From the NCBI GenBank assembly GCA_963808775.1, contig CAWEGR010000004.1, positions 248,001 through 312,000 of the forward strand: a DNA stretch of 64,000 nt, written 5' to 3'. Shown in pieces: positions 41,066-50,121 of the stretch. The translations under genes were made by a program, and so were the position numbers. Source of the DNA: JACVRW01 sp963808775 (GTDB lineage: Bacteria; Actinomycetota; Thermoleophilia; Solirubrobacterales; Thermoleophilaceae). The notes beneath the pieces are model-generated. The model was not told where the DNA came from, did not search any database, and worked only from the letters and a program-made list of their open reading frames with translations. Positions within the stretch are counted from its first letter, which is position 1; each line of letters starts with the position of its first letter.

Positions 41066-41247
41066 TCAGAACGCGCGGCCCTGCCGGCCGCCGCTCCAGC
41101 GGCCGCCGAAGCCGAAGCCGCCCGTGGGGATTCCGGCCACGAGGACCAGGACGGCCCCGACGATCGCCACGATCGCCGAGCCGGTCAGCGCCGCGAGGAT
41201 CAGGTAGACCAGCGCGGCGATCAGAACAGTCAGAGGATTCCGATCAT
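41066..41247 (-). CDS. Small Gly-tailed membrane protein, start disrupted
   Basis: About 60 residues with two tight membrane segments (LTVLIAALVYLILAALTG, IVAIVGAVLVLVAGIP) and a tail GGFGFGGRWSGGRQGRAF. No canonical start exists in this frame. ATG 41247 (ATGATCGGAATC) would fit if two bases were removed or one added near 41236, giving a start like MIGIL. This is the only frame problem in the window that is not +1. Located just after sigH. Function unknown. Confidence 0.45.
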
Positions 41248-41295
41248 GCGATCCCCGTAGCCTCGATGGGGACAGGAGAACGCTCCTCGGGCCGC

Positions 41296-41982
41296 TTAGA
41301 GCAGCACCTCGCGCGAGCTGAGATGCGCGCCCACCTTGCGCTTCACGCGCTGGAGCGCGTTGTCGACCGTCTTCGTGTCGCAGTCGAGCCGCTCGCCGAT
41401 CGCCTCGTAGCTGTGGCCGTCGAGATAGAGCGACAGGACGGAGCTCTCGAGATCCGAGAGGACGCTCGACAGGCACGCCACCAGGCACTTCAGCTCCTCG
41501 GAGGAGATGACCTGGTTCACGGGGTCGTGCGCGGTCGGGCCCGGGAGCATCTCGTCGAGCGTCGGGTCGCCGTCGCCGCCGCCGGCCGCCGGCGTCTGGG
41601 CGAATGAGATGTACTCGTTCAGCGGCGTGTGCTTGTTGCGCGTGGAGGTCTTGACCGCCGTGATGATCTGGCGCGTGATGCACAGCTCCGCGAAGTTGCG
41701 GAAGCTCGACTCGCGATCGGTCCGGTAGTCGCGCACCGCCTTGTAGAGCCCGACGAGCCCCTCCTGGATGAGGTCGTCCGAGTCGCCGCCGATCAGGAAG
41801 TACGAGGACGCCTTGAGGCGCACGAAGCCGTAGTAGCGCTTGACGATCTTGTCGTACGCGTCCTTCTTGCCCTGCTTCGCGAGCGCGATCAGGTAGTGAT
41901 CATCAAGCTCGATATGAGGTTGAGACTTGAACGCCGCCGGCCGTATGCCGGGCGCAGGACGGGAGGAAGTGGAAGTTGCCAT
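41296..41982 (-). CDS. sigH: Sigma factor of the SigH (sigma-30) type
   Basis: 228 residues. Region 2: DKIVKRYYGFVRLKASSYFLIGGDSDDLIQEGLVGLYKAVRDY, here in shorter pieces YYGFVRLKASSYFL and DDLIQEGLVGLYKA; region 4: LSDLESSVLSLYLDGHSYEAIGERL and DTKTVDNALQRVKRK. This is the Bacillus SigH type rather than ECF, and its place after cysS-rlmB matches Firmicutes. GAGAGGAG lies 6 bases before ATG 41982 (an upstream ATG at 42030 is less likely). It has its own sigma-70-like promoter inside the end of rlmB and a leader of about 125 bases. Confidence 0.85.
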   Translation of the reverse strand: MATSTSSRPAPGIRPAAFKSQPHIELDDHYLIALAKQGKKDAYDKIVKRYYGFVRLKASSYFLIGGDSDDLIQEGLVGLYKAVRDYRTDRESSFRNFAELCITRQIITAVKTSTRNKHTPLNEYISFAQTPAAGGGDGDPTLDEMLPGPTAHDPVNQVISSEELKCLVACLSSVLSDLESSVLSLYLDGHSYEAIGERLDCDTKTVDNALQRVKRKVGAHLSSREVLL

Positions 41983-42114
41983 CGAAAGCTCCTCTCGGAC
42001 CGGTGGCCGGCCCGGAAGCTCGTGACGCACTACCTCCCCTGGCGTCAGGTTTTCTGAAGTGCCCGCTCCGAGGGACCCACCCTCAAGCTCGACTTCAGCC
42101 TGATCTGCGCACGG

Positions 42115-42143
42115 AGTATTCCGTTGTTATGGAGCCCTGTCAA
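42115..42143 (-). promoter_or_regulatory. Sigma-70-type promoter of sigH
   Basis: -35 TTGACA (42143-42138), exactly 17-bp spacer, -10 AATACT (42120-42115), on the minus strand at the end of rlmB. The best -35 in the window. Start expected near 42108, leaving a leader of roughly 125 bases. Confidence 0.7.
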
Positions 42144-42831
42144 GCCCGTGGCGGAAATGCAAGATTCCGTACACGAGAGCGGAGGCCGCCGTGGCCACGT
42201 TGAGCGAGCCGACCCGTCCGCGCCGCGGGAGGTGGACGAGCTCGTCGCAGCTCGACGCGACGCGCGGCCGCAGGCCGCGCCCCTCGGACCCGAGCACGAG
42301 CACCACGCGGCCGCGGTAGTCGGGCCGGTGGTAGGGCACGCGGGCGTCGGCCGCGGCGCCGTACACCCATGCCTCGCGCTCCTTCGCGACGGCGAGCCAG
42401 TCGGCGAGATTGCGGACGCGCGCCACCGCCAGGTGCTCGACGGCGCCCGCCGACGCCTTGCACACCGCCGACGTGACCTCGGCGGAGCGGCGCTCCGGCA
42501 GCACCACTCCCGCGCAGCCCGCCGACTCGGCCACGCGGCAGACCGCGCCGAGGTTGTGCGGGTCCTGGATCTCGTCGAGGGCGAGCACGAGCGCGTCGGC
42601 CGGCTCGAGCAGGGCGTTCGCATCCGCGTAGCGGTAGGCCTCCACCTCGGCGCAGATTCCCTGGTGGTCGGGGGAGCCCGCGCGGCGCTCGACCTCCTCC
42701 ACGGGCACGATCTTCGACTCGACCTCCGCGAGCAGGACCTCGTGCGCCGCGCGCTCCGTCGCATAGACGTGCTGCACGCGCCGCGGCCCGCGGATCGCCT
42801 CGCGCACCGGGTTGCGCCCGTAGACGATCAC
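42127..42831 (-). CDS. rlmB: 23S rRNA (guanosine-2'-O)-methyltransferase, TrmH/SpoU family
   Basis: 234 residues. N-terminal substrate-binding domain (VYGRNPVREAI), then the SPOUT knot motifs: DEIQDPHNLGAVCRVAESAG, VLVLGSEGRGLRP and VGSLNVATAASALVYG. Uses SAM to methylate a 23S rRNA ribose. GTG 42831 starts 13 bases after the cysS stop, so it is cotranscribed with cysS. The last codons hold the sigH promoter. Confidence 0.93.
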   Translation of the reverse strand: MIVYGRNPVREAIRGPRRVQHVYATERAAHEVLLAEVESKIVPVEEVERRAGSPDHQGICAEVEAYRYADANALLEPADALVLALDEIQDPHNLGAVCRVAESAGCAGVVLPERRSAEVTSAVCKASAGAVEHLAVARVRNLADWLAVAKEREAWVYGAAADARVPYHRPDYRGRVVLVLGSEGRGLRPRVASSCDELVHLPRRGRVGSLNVATAASALVYGILHFRHGLDRAP

Positions 42832-42844
42832 CGCGCGCGGGGGG

Positions 42845-44203
<1,359 letters not shown>

Positions 44204-44211
44204 TCCGGCGA

Positions 44212-44217
44212 AGGCTA
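44212..44217 (-). promoter_or_regulatory. -10 hexamer TAGCCT of cysS
   Basis: Ends 8 bases before GTG 44203; leaderless layout. It lies at the amidase stop. Confidence 0.45.
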
Positions 44218-45591
44218 CGAGACCGGCGGGCGGCGGCTCGTCCAACCGAGCTCGGCCTCGAGCTGGGCGGCGAGGCCGAGCAGCAGAGCGTCGTCCCCGC
44301 GCCTGCCGACGATCTGCACGCCGACCGGCATCCCGTCGTCGTCCTGCTCTGCCGGCACCGCGATCGCGGGCTGCCCCGTGAGATTCCACTCGCCGCAGTA
44401 GGGGAAGACCGCGATCATGCCGGCGAGCGTGCGCAGGGCGCCGAGCCCCTCCCAGCGCCCCGCCGCGACCGGCCCGCGCGCGGTCACCGGCATGACGAGC
44501 GCATCGTGGCGCTCGAAGAAGGGGTCCATCCGGCTCCGGTCGTCCTCGCGCTTCGCCCATTCGAGCAGCGGCTGGGGAGTGGTCGCGCCGATCCGGCCGA
44601 AGCCGCGCGTGCGCCGCGCAAGCCGATCCGGCCGCTCGACCCGGGCGACCTCCTCGGCGATGCCCGCCAGGTAGCGGGTGATGATCGGGCTGACCGGCGC
44701 ATAGGGCGGGTCGGCGGGCGCGACCTCGTGGCCGAGCGCCCGCAGGCGGGCGCCCGTGGCTTCGACCGCGCGCGCGATCGCCGGGTCGACCCTGGACGGG
44801 ATCCCGGCCTTCGTCGAGGTCGCGATGCGCAATCCCTCTGGCGGCGCGCCCGGCGCCGCGGCGAGCTCGGGCGCGTCCGCCCCGACAGCCATCAGCAGCG
44901 CGGTGTCCGCGACGCCGCGCGTCTCGAATCCGACGACGCTGAGGCCGAGCCAGTGCACCGGCCGGGGCGAGAGCGGGATCAGATCCTTCGTGGGCTTGAG
45001 GCCGACGAGGCCGCACCAGGCCGCGGGCTGGCGGATCGAGCCCGCGCCGTCTGACGCCGTGGCCGCCGCGCACAGGCCCGCGGCCACCGCCGCCGCGCTC
45101 CCGCCGCTCGACCCGCTCGCGCTGCGGCCGGTGTTCCACGGATTGCGGGTGATTCCGAAGCTCGGCCCCTCCGTGTCGCCCATGATCGCGAGCTCCGGGA
45201 GGTTCGTCTTGCCGATCAGGACGGCCCCCGCCGCGCGCAGCCGCGCGACGAGGATGCTGTCCTCGCGCGCCGGTGCCGAGAACGCGCCGGTGCCCCAGGT
45301 CGTGACCTCGCCGGCCACGTCCTCGACGTCCTTCACGGCGAGCGGCACGCCGAGCAGGGGCCGCTCCGCGGCGAGCGCCTCGGGCGAGCCCGCCGCGCGC
45401 CGCGCGTCGGCCTGGTCGGCGTCGGCGAGCGCGCGCTCGCGCATCACGTTGCGGAACGCGTTCAGCTCGGGGTCGAGCCGCTCGATCCGCTCCAGGTACA
45501 GCTCGACCAGCTCGCGCGACCCGACCTCGCCCGCCCTGACGAGCTCGGCCTGGCGAACGACGCCGGCGAAGGCAAGCTCGACTCGATCCAT
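44215..45591 (-). CDS. Amidase (amidase signature family)
   Basis: 458 residues. The Ser-cisSer-Lys triad is visible: Lys in AVKDVEDVAG (about residue 88), cis-Ser in ASGSSGGSAAAVAAG, nucleophile Ser in SDGAGSIRQPAAWCG. Hydrolyses an amide of unknown kind; not obviously GatA since gatB and gatC are absent. ATG 45591 follows TAGATT by 9 bases. It begins the accessory block inserted between cysS and ispF. Confidence 0.9.
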   Translation of the reverse strand: MDRVELAFAGVVRQAELVRAGEVGSRELVELYLERIERLDPELNAFRNVMRERALADADQADARRAAGSPEALAAERPLLGVPLAVKDVEDVAGEVTTWGTGAFSAPAREDSILVARLRAAGAVLIGKTNLPELAIMGDTEGPSFGITRNPWNTGRSASGSSGGSAAAVAAGLCAAATASDGAGSIRQPAAWCGLVGLKPTKDLIPLSPRPVHWLGLSVVGFETRGVADTALLMAVGADAPELAAAPGAPPEGLRIATSTKAGIPSRVDPAIARAVEATGARLRALGHEVAPADPPYAPVSPIITRYLAGIAEEVARVERPDRLARRTRGFGRIGATTPQPLLEWAKREDDRSRMDPFFERHDALVMPVTARGPVAAGRWEGLGALRTLAGMIAVFPYCGEWNLTGQPAIAVPAEQDDDGMPVGVQIVGRRGDDALLLGLAAQLEAELGWTSRRPPVS

Positions 45592-45600
45592 CGGCCGGGC

Positions 45601-45606
45601 AATCTA
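45601..45606 (-). promoter_or_regulatory. -10 hexamer TAGATT of the amidase gene
   Basis: Ends 9 bases before ATG 45591; leaderless layout. Confidence 0.45.
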
Positions 45607-45607
45607 C

Positions 45608-45796
45608 CTATGCGATCAGGCGAAGCTGGAAGAAGGTGGCCCCGGGGATATCGACGGGCGCCCCGAGCGAGCCCTCGACCACGTTTCTACCGGTCACCTG
45701 GACCGCCGCGTAGGCGACGCCTCCCAGGCGGATGAACAGGCACAGCGTCGAGACGACGTTGGCGTAGGTGAGCTGTGAGCGGAGTCTGCCGGCCAC
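45608..45796 (-). CDS. 62-residue fragment of a LTYANVV-type exported protein
   Basis: The N-terminus RLRSQLTYANVVSTLCLFIRLGGVAYAA is the signal/anchor seen on a family of longer actinobacterial exported proteins; VQVTGRNVVEGSLGAPV is the usual next segment. The rest is missing, so this is probably a truncated relic, although a short functional peptide is possible. GTG 45796 start. Confidence 0.4.
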   Translation of the reverse strand: MAGRLRSQLTYANVVSTLCLFIRLGGVAYAAVQVTGRNVVEGSLGAPVDIPGATFFQLRLIA

Positions 45797-45814
45797 CGCC
45801 CCGCCGAGGGGCGG
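45796..45814. terminator. GC hairpin after the four-helix membrane protein gene
   Basis: CCGCCCC-GCCGA-GGGGCGG, perfect 7-bp stem, 19 bases beyond the stop of the gene at 45833-46243 on the minus strand. No T-run. Confidence 0.4.
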
Positions 45815-45832
45815 GGCGGCGGATCGCGCAGG

Positions 45833-46243
45833 TCAATCCCGCAGGACCTCAGGGCGGGTGAGCGACCAGATCACCCATACGTCCAGCGCGATCACGAGGA
45901 TCGCCCAGAACGGGTAGTACGGGATGAAGAAGAAGTTGGCGACGGCGCTGAGGCCGGCCAGGAAGATCGCGGTGACTCCAGCCCAGGTCGAGCGGTTGAA
46001 GAGACCGAATCCCGTGATCACGAGCAGCAGTCCGAGGAGCAGGTGAATCCAGCCCCAGCCGCTCGTGTCGATGTCGAAGGTGTAGTTCTGGGCGACGACG
46101 TAGAACTCGTCATCGATGATCGCGACGAGCCCGGAGATGATCTGGAAGAACCCGATCAGCGTGAGCAGGCAGGCGGCAAAGGTGAGTCCGCCCACCGCCC
46201 AGCCGGAGATCTGATCGTCTCTGCGCGGTTCGGGAGTTGACAC
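45833..46243 (-). CDS. Four-helix membrane protein (DUF7144-like)
   Basis: 136 residues. Four helices: about 14-40 (GGLTFAACLLTLIGFFQIIS), 64-84, 90-108 and 112-128. FYVVAQNYTFDIDTSGWGW between helices 1 and 2 is the conserved loop of this actinobacterial family. Function unknown. AGGAGG lies 5 bases before GTG 46243. Confidence 0.75.
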   Translation of the reverse strand: MSTPEPRRDDQISGWAVGGLTFAACLLTLIGFFQIISGLVAIIDDEFYVVAQNYTFDIDTSGWGWIHLLLGLLLVITGFGLFNRSTWAGVTAIFLAGLSAVANFFFIPYYPFWAILVIALDVWVIWSLTRPEVLRD

Positions 46244-46319
46244 GTGGTCCTCCTATCGGGGGGGTTGAGGACGCGAGGTCCACCCCATCTGTTCGCCGCC
46301 CCCCTGGCCGCTCCTGCCG

Positions 46320-46691
46320 TCAGCCGGCGACCCAGGCCCTGGCGTCCTCGAGTCCGTCGAGGTCGCGGATCATCACCTCGCCGGGAGCCATCCACGCGAA
46401 CATGTGGAAGGCCTTCTCGATCCAGTCGACGTCGGTCACGAGCGCGGTCCGCTTCCAGGCGTGCGGGTGGCCGAGGCCGAGCCGCAGCCCGGTCTTCGTG
46501 TCCTCCATCAGCGCACCCGCCTCGAAGCGCTCGAAGCCGGGACCGACCACGAACAGCATCCGCACCTCGCCGGCTTCCGCCGCCGCCTCCATCGCGGGAA
46601 GCAGCTCGTGCCTGTACTCGTCACCCGTCACGTGTCCGCTCGCCCTGAACCCGATCGTCCCGGGCGGCATGTCCTCGAGCTTCTCGATCAT
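46320..46691 (-). CDS. SpoIIAA/STAS-like protein
   Basis: 123 residues. MIEKLEDMPPGTIGFRASGH and GDEYRHELLPAMEAA, then FERFEAGALMEDTKTGL and DVDWIEKAFHMFAWMAPGEV fit the SpoIIAA-like family (PF11964), a small STAS-fold soluble protein of unclear role. GAGGGAGA lies 4 bases before ATG 46691. Confidence 0.8.
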   Translation of the reverse strand: MIEKLEDMPPGTIGFRASGHVTGDEYRHELLPAMEAAAEAGEVRMLFVVGPGFERFEAGALMEDTKTGLRLGLGHPHAWKRTALVTDVDWIEKAFHMFAWMAPGEVMIRDLDGLEDARAWVAG

Positions 46692-46720
46692 CGAGTCTCC
46701 CTCACCGGTTGCGCCGGACG

Positions 46721-47218
46721 CTATCGCGCGAAGGCGGTGGCAAGTGCCGCCCACGCGGCGTCGAGATCGGCGTCGGGCGGGAAGCGGCCGGCCAGCTCGA
46801 GCGAGGCGAGGCCGTGCGCCGCGGCCCAGGCCGCGCGAGCGCGGTGCTCGTCGCCGAGCACGCGCAGCACGGGAGCGGCGGCGCGCTCCTCGACCCCGCT
46901 GGGGAGCTCATCGCGGGGAAGCGGGCGGCCGGTGGTGAGCGAATAGAGATGCGGGTGCTCGAGAGCCCACGAGCGATAGGCCCGCGTGAGCCCGGCCACG
47001 TCAGGAGGCGCCGCTTCGAGGGTGTCGCCCATCTGACGCAGGCCCTCCGCCATCAGCGCCACCTCGAGAGCCGCCTTGTTCGGAAAGTGCTTGTAGAGCG
47101 AGGGCGCTCGGATGCCCAGCTGCCCGGCGAGACGGCGCATGGTCAGCGCCGCCTCGCCGTCCTGCTCGAGCAGCTCGAGCGCCGCGGCGACGGCCTGCTC
47201 GCGGCGTGCCTCACCCAC
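46721..47218 (-). CDS. TetR-family regulator (WHG-domain type)
   Basis: 165 residues. HTH: AVAAALELLEQDGEAALTMRRLAGQLGIRAPSLYKHFPNK, in pieces ALTMRRLAGQLGIRAP and SLYKHFPNKAALE. The C-terminal half has HPHLYSLTTGRPLPRDEL, typical of the WHG-type TetR domain. GTG 47218 overlaps the end of the upstream DUF4260 gene by 8 bases. Two tandem palindromes before that gene are probably its operators, giving autoregulation. Confidence 0.85.
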   Translation of the reverse strand: MGEARREQAVAAALELLEQDGEAALTMRRLAGQLGIRAPSLYKHFPNKAALEVALMAEGLRQMGDTLEAAPPDVAGLTRAYRSWALEHPHLYSLTTGRPLPRDELPSGVEERAAAPVLRVLGDEHRARAAWAAAHGLASLELAGRFPPDADLDAAWAALATAFAR

Positions 47219-47579
47219 GCTGGTGACCGTCGCGGTCGCGCAGCCCGTATCCACACGCGCGGTCGACCGCCACGTGCGAGAGCCAGATCAGGCCGAGACC
47301 CAGGAGGGCCGGCGAGAACACGAGGCCGGCGATGACCACGGTCAGCGGCCCCGGCAGGGCATGCACCGCGTTGTAGAGGGGCACCGCCCGCGGCGCGAGC
47401 CGGCCATCCTTCGAAAGCTCGCGCGAGTAGCCCAGTAGCAGTGCGACGTCAGGCAGGAGCCAGAGGGCGAGCGCCCAGGGCCCGAGCAGAGCGATGGAGA
47501 CCGCGGCGGCGCCCACTCCGGCGGAGAGCCAGGCCAGGCGAGTCGCGATGTTGTCGGGACGCAGGTAGAGGGCTTGCAT
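47211..47579 (-). CDS. DUF4260 membrane protein
   Basis: 122 residues with about four membrane helices. Family marks: LLPDVALLLGYSRELS, PLYNAVHALPGPL and LIWLSHVAVDRACGYGLR. Function unknown. GGAAGGA lies about 5 bases before ATG 47579. Cotranscribed with the TetR gene and preceded by two operators. Confidence 0.8.
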   Translation of the reverse strand: MQALYLRPDNIATRLAWLSAGVGAAAVSIALLGPWALALWLLPDVALLLGYSRELSKDGRLAPRAVPLYNAVHALPGPLTVVIAGLVFSPALLGLGLIWLSHVAVDRACGYGLRDRDGHQRG

Positions 47580-47599
47580 CGAGTTCCTTCCGCCGCTGG

Positions 47600-47612
47600 T
47601 TAACACTGTTAG
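47600..47612. promoter_or_regulatory. Operator palindrome 1 (TTAACACTGTTAG)
   Basis: Core TAACA-C-TGTTA. Its centre is 23 bp from the second copy, about two helical turns, so two repressor dimers would sit on one face. Probable target of the TetR encoded downstream. Confidence 0.65.
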
Positions 47613-47622
47613 CCAACTTTAG

Positions 47623-47635
47623 CTAACACTGTTAG
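47623..47635. promoter_or_regulatory. Operator palindrome 2 (CTAACACTGTTAG)
   Basis: Perfect 6-1-6 palindrome CTAACA-C-TGTTAG, tandem to copy 1. Confidence 0.7.
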
Positions 47636-47640
47636 CCGCG

Positions 47641-47931
47641 TCAAGCGGAGCGCTTCAGCTCGATCTCGACGAAGCTCGCCGGGCCCTCGCCCGCGTAGAC
47701 CACGTCGTGCTCTGTGCCCGCGCTGCCCATGTAGGGCGCGCCGGCCTCCTGGGTCATCTCGCGCCTCTCGCCGCCCGGAGCCGTGACGGCGAAGGAGCCG
47801 CCCGTCACCGGCACGATCACGTAGTCGAACTCGTGGACGTGCCAGCCGGTGGCGTCGCCCGCCCGCTCGAAGGTCCAGGTGGTCACCCGGATCCGCTCGT
47901 CGTCGACTGCGGTGCTGGCGCTCGCGCTCAT
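47641..47931 (-). CDS. Small cupin protein
   Basis: 96 residues, one cupin barrel: GWHVHEFDYVIVPVTGG carries the metal ligands His, His and Glu, and GSAGTEHDVVYAGEGP the last His. Metal-binding, role unknown. ATG 47931 follows TAGGCT by 9 bases; that hexamer contains the stop of the MarR gene upstream. Confidence 0.78.
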   Translation of the reverse strand: MSASASTAVDDERIRVTTWTFERAGDATGWHVHEFDYVIVPVTGGSFAVTAPGGERREMTQEAGAPYMGSAGTEHDVVYAGEGPASFVEIELKRSA

Positions 47932-47940
47932 AGGCGCGTC

Positions 47941-47946
47941 AGCCTA
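47941..47946 (-). promoter_or_regulatory. -10 hexamer TAGGCT of the cupin gene
   Basis: Ends 9 bases before ATG 47931; its TAG is also the corrected stop codon of the MarR gene. Confidence 0.4.
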
Positions 47947-48376
47947 CGCCGCCAGCAGCTCCCGAAGCAGCCGCTTCAAGTGTCTGGCGCTCGCGCGCGG
48001 CAAGCGGGGCGAGGAACGCCTCCTCTGCGCGCCGCTCGGCGGCGTCCGCCCTCGCGCGCACCCGGCGCCCCCTGGCGGTCGCGTGCAGGGCGTAGGCGCG
48101 CCTGTCCGCCGGGTCGCGCCGGCGCTCGACGAGCTCGTGGCGCTCGAGGGAATCGACCACCGCGACCATCGTCGTGCGGTCGATGCCCTGCCGCTCGCCG
48201 AGACGCCCCTGCGAGCGCGGGCCCTCGTCGACGAGCAGCGCCAGCGCCCCGAACTCCTTGGGGCCGAGGCCGAGCGGGGCGAGCTCGGCGAGCGCGATCG
48301 CCCGGTGGGCCAGGTGAGCGCGGCCGAGCAGGAAGCCGAGGCGATCCGACAGGGCGGCCGGGAGAGTGGAGTCCAT
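47944..48376 (-). CDS. MarR-family regulator, one +1 frame break near the end
   Basis: About 143 residues after correction. Winged helix: GPKEFGALALLVDEGPRSQ, LGERQGIDRTTMVAVVDSLE and LVERRRDPADRRAYAL. One extra base near 47988 follows AARERQ; the corrected end HLKRLLRELLAA is a normal MarR dimerisation helix, while the printed frame ends in a Gly/Ala tail. ATG 48376 follows TATCAT by 7 bases. Divergent from the VOC gene. Confidence 0.85.
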
Positions 48377-48383
48377 CCTCGAG

Positions 48384-48389
48384 ATGATA
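48384..48389 (-). promoter_or_regulatory. -10 hexamer TATCAT of the MarR gene
   Basis: Ends 7 bases before ATG 48376; leaderless layout. Confidence 0.45.
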
Positions 48390-48398
48390 CTCAGTAGT

Positions 48399-48424
48399 GC
48401 TGACGATTTGCTATGCTGACGATT
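48399..48424 (+). repeat. Direct repeat GCTGACGATT x2
   Basis: Two exact 10-bp copies at 48399-48408 and 48415-48424, 16 bp apart, spanning the -10 of the VOC gene. Possible regulator site, or chance. Confidence 0.45.
48412..48417 (+). promoter_or_regulatory. -10 hexamer TATGCT of the VOC gene
   Basis: Ends 7 bases before ATG 48425; leaderless layout. Confidence 0.45.
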
Positions 48425-48799
48425 ATGTCCGATGTGAATGTCCGATATTTCGTCCGCGACGTCGACGAGGCGGTCGCCTTCTACAGCGAGCGGCTCGGCT
48501 TCGACGTCGACATGCATCCCGGGCCCGGCTTCGCGGCCCTTTCCCGCGGCGGCGTGCGCCTGTACCTGAACACGCCCGGCGCAGGCGGCGCCGGTCAGCC
48601 CACGCCCGACGGCCGAATGCCCGAGCCCGGCGGCTGGAACCGCTTCCAGCTCGAGGTGAGCGACCTGCCCGCGGAGGTCGAGGCGCTGCAGGCCGCGGGC
48701 GCGAGCTTCCGCAACGAGATCGTCAGCGGAAAGGGCGGCAGCCAGATCCTGCTCGAGGACCCCTCGGGCAACCTCGTCGAGCTGTTCCAGCCGGCCTGA
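48425..48799 (+). CDS. VOC-superfamily (glyoxalase-like) protein
   Basis: 124 residues with two beta-alpha-beta-beta-beta units: VRYFVRDVDEAVAFYSERLG and NRFQLEVSDLPAEVEAL, ending ILLEDPSGNLVELFQP with the metal Glu. Likely a dioxygenase, lyase or resistance protein; substrate unknown. It starts on ATG 48425 because the hexamer TATGCT precedes it; ATG 48413 is part of the promoter. Probably controlled by the divergent MarR protein. Confidence 0.8.
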   Translation: MSDVNVRYFVRDVDEAVAFYSERLGFDVDMHPGPGFAALSRGGVRLYLNTPGAGGAGQPTPDGRMPEPGGWNRFQLEVSDLPAEVEALQAAGASFRNEIVSGKGGSQILLEDPSGNLVELFQPA

Positions 48800-48805
48800 C
48801 CCGGC

Positions 48806-49285
48806 TCAGCGCAGCGTGGCGACGGCCATCGCGGCGATGCCCTCGCCTCGGCCGATCGCGCCCATCCCCTCGTTCGTCGTGAACTTGACCCCGACGGCGT
48901 CGAGGCCGAGGCCGAGGGCCGCCGCGAGCCGCTCGCGCATCGCATCGCGGAACGGGCCGAGGCGCGGCGCCTCGCAGATCACGGTGGCGTCGACGTTCAC
49001 CGGCGCGAACCCGGCGCGGCGCACGATCTCGAGCACCTCGCCGAGCAGGGCGATCGAGTCCGCGCCCGCGTAGCGCTCCTCCGAGTCCGGGAAGTGGTCC
49101 CCGATGTCGCCGAGCGCGGCGGCGCCGAGCAGGGCGTCCATGACCGCGTGCGTGAGCACGTCGGCGTCCGAATGGCCGTCGAGGCCGCGCGGAGCGTCGG
49201 GGATCGTCACGCCGCCGAGCACGAGCGGCCTGCCCTCGACCAGGCGGTGCGAGTCGTAGGCGATACCGGTGCGCGTGGGACTCAT
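48806..49285 (-). CDS. ispF: 2-C-methyl-D-erythritol 2,4-cyclodiphosphate synthase
   Basis: Fifth enzyme of the MEP isoprenoid pathway; 159 residues. Zinc ligands in GIAYDSHRL (Asp, His) and HSDADVLTHAVMDALLGA (His); DIGDHFPDS and KFTTNEGMGAIGRGEG complete the family. ATG 49285 overlaps the PHP gene stop (ATGA). Part of the carD-ispD-php-ispF run. Confidence 0.96.
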   Translation of the reverse strand: MSPTRTGIAYDSHRLVEGRPLVLGGVTIPDAPRGLDGHSDADVLTHAVMDALLGAAALGDIGDHFPDSEERYAGADSIALLGEVLEIVRRAGFAPVNVDATVICEAPRLGPFRDAMRERLAAALGLGLDAVGVKFTTNEGMGAIGRGEGIAAMAVATLR

Positions 49286-50121
49286 CCGAGCGGCTCCAGC
49301 CGCCGTTCCCGGCCCTCGAAGACGGCGAGCTCGCGCACGCCGAGATCGTCGAGCAGCTCGAGCGCCCGCTCGTACTCGAAGCCGAGCTGCTCGGGCCTGT
49401 GCGCGTCGCTCGACAGCGCGACCGGCCGGCCCGCTTCGAGGCACATCGACAGGAATCCCGGGGCCGGATAGATCTCGGCCACCGGCTTGCGCAGGCCCGC
49501 GGTCGAGACCTCGATCGCCACGTCCGAATCCGCGATCCCGTCCATGGCGAGCTCGTAGAAACGCCGCAGGTCGCCGCCCGGCACCGGCACCTGGCCGCCC
49601 CAGACCTTCACGAGATCGGGGTGGGCGAGGATGTCGAACATGCCCGTCCGGGCAGCCTCGCCAAGCGTCTCGAAGTAGCGCGCCCAGACCTTCTCGGGGT
49701 CGGCCGAGCGCCAGATGTCCCAGCTCTCCCAGTCGGGCTCCCCGTGCACGTCGACCGCCTCGTCGGCGAGGAAGTGGACGGAGCCCACGACGTAGTCCCA
49801 CCCTCTTCCCTCGAGCATGTTCTGGACGCGATCCTCGCGCCCCGGCAGGTAGTCCGCCTCGATGCCCGCCCTGAGGCCGGCGCCGCGCAGGAACTCGACG
49901 TACTCGTCGACGTCGTCCGTCGCCCAGTGGCGGTACCAGGGGTGCGTCCAGATCTCGAGCGACTGCACGAAGCGGTGGATGTGCTCCGCGATGCCGAGCT
50001 CGGCGATGCCGCGCTCCTCCGCGGCCTCGCGATAGCGGTCCGCGTTGGCCTGGGTGAAGAAGCGCTCACCGCTCGTCCCCTCCTCGTCCGGGCGCAGATG
50101 GACGTGGTAGTCCGTCAGCAC
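49282..50121 (-). CDS. PHP-domain phosphatase (histidinol-phosphatase type)
   Basis: 279 residues. Trinuclear metal site motifs: TDYHVHL, IAEHIHRF, GIEADYLPG, VVGSVHF, FDILAHPDLVK and SSDAHRPEQLG. This is the HisK/HisJ type that can hydrolyse histidinol phosphate, but no other histidine gene is near. It overlaps ispD by 7 bases and ispF by 4, so it is translated with the MEP genes. Confidence 0.85.
   Translation of the reverse strand: MLTDYHVHLRPDEEGTSGERFFTQANADRYREAAEERGIAELGIAEHIHRFVQSLEIWTHPWYRHWATDDVDEYVEFLRGAGLRAGIEADYLPGREDRVQNMLEGRGWDYVVGSVHFLADEAVDVHGEPDWESWDIWRSADPEKVWARYFETLGEAARTGMFDILAHPDLVKVWGGQVPVPGGDLRRFYELAMDGIADSDVAIEVSTAGLRKPVAEIYPAPGFLSMCLEAGRPVALSSDAHRPEQLGFEYERALELLDDLGVRELAVFEGRERRLEPLG

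Noticed and set aside
44215..48800. Genomic island
   Set aside because: No integrase, direct repeats, tRNA edge or base-composition change is visible at its borders.
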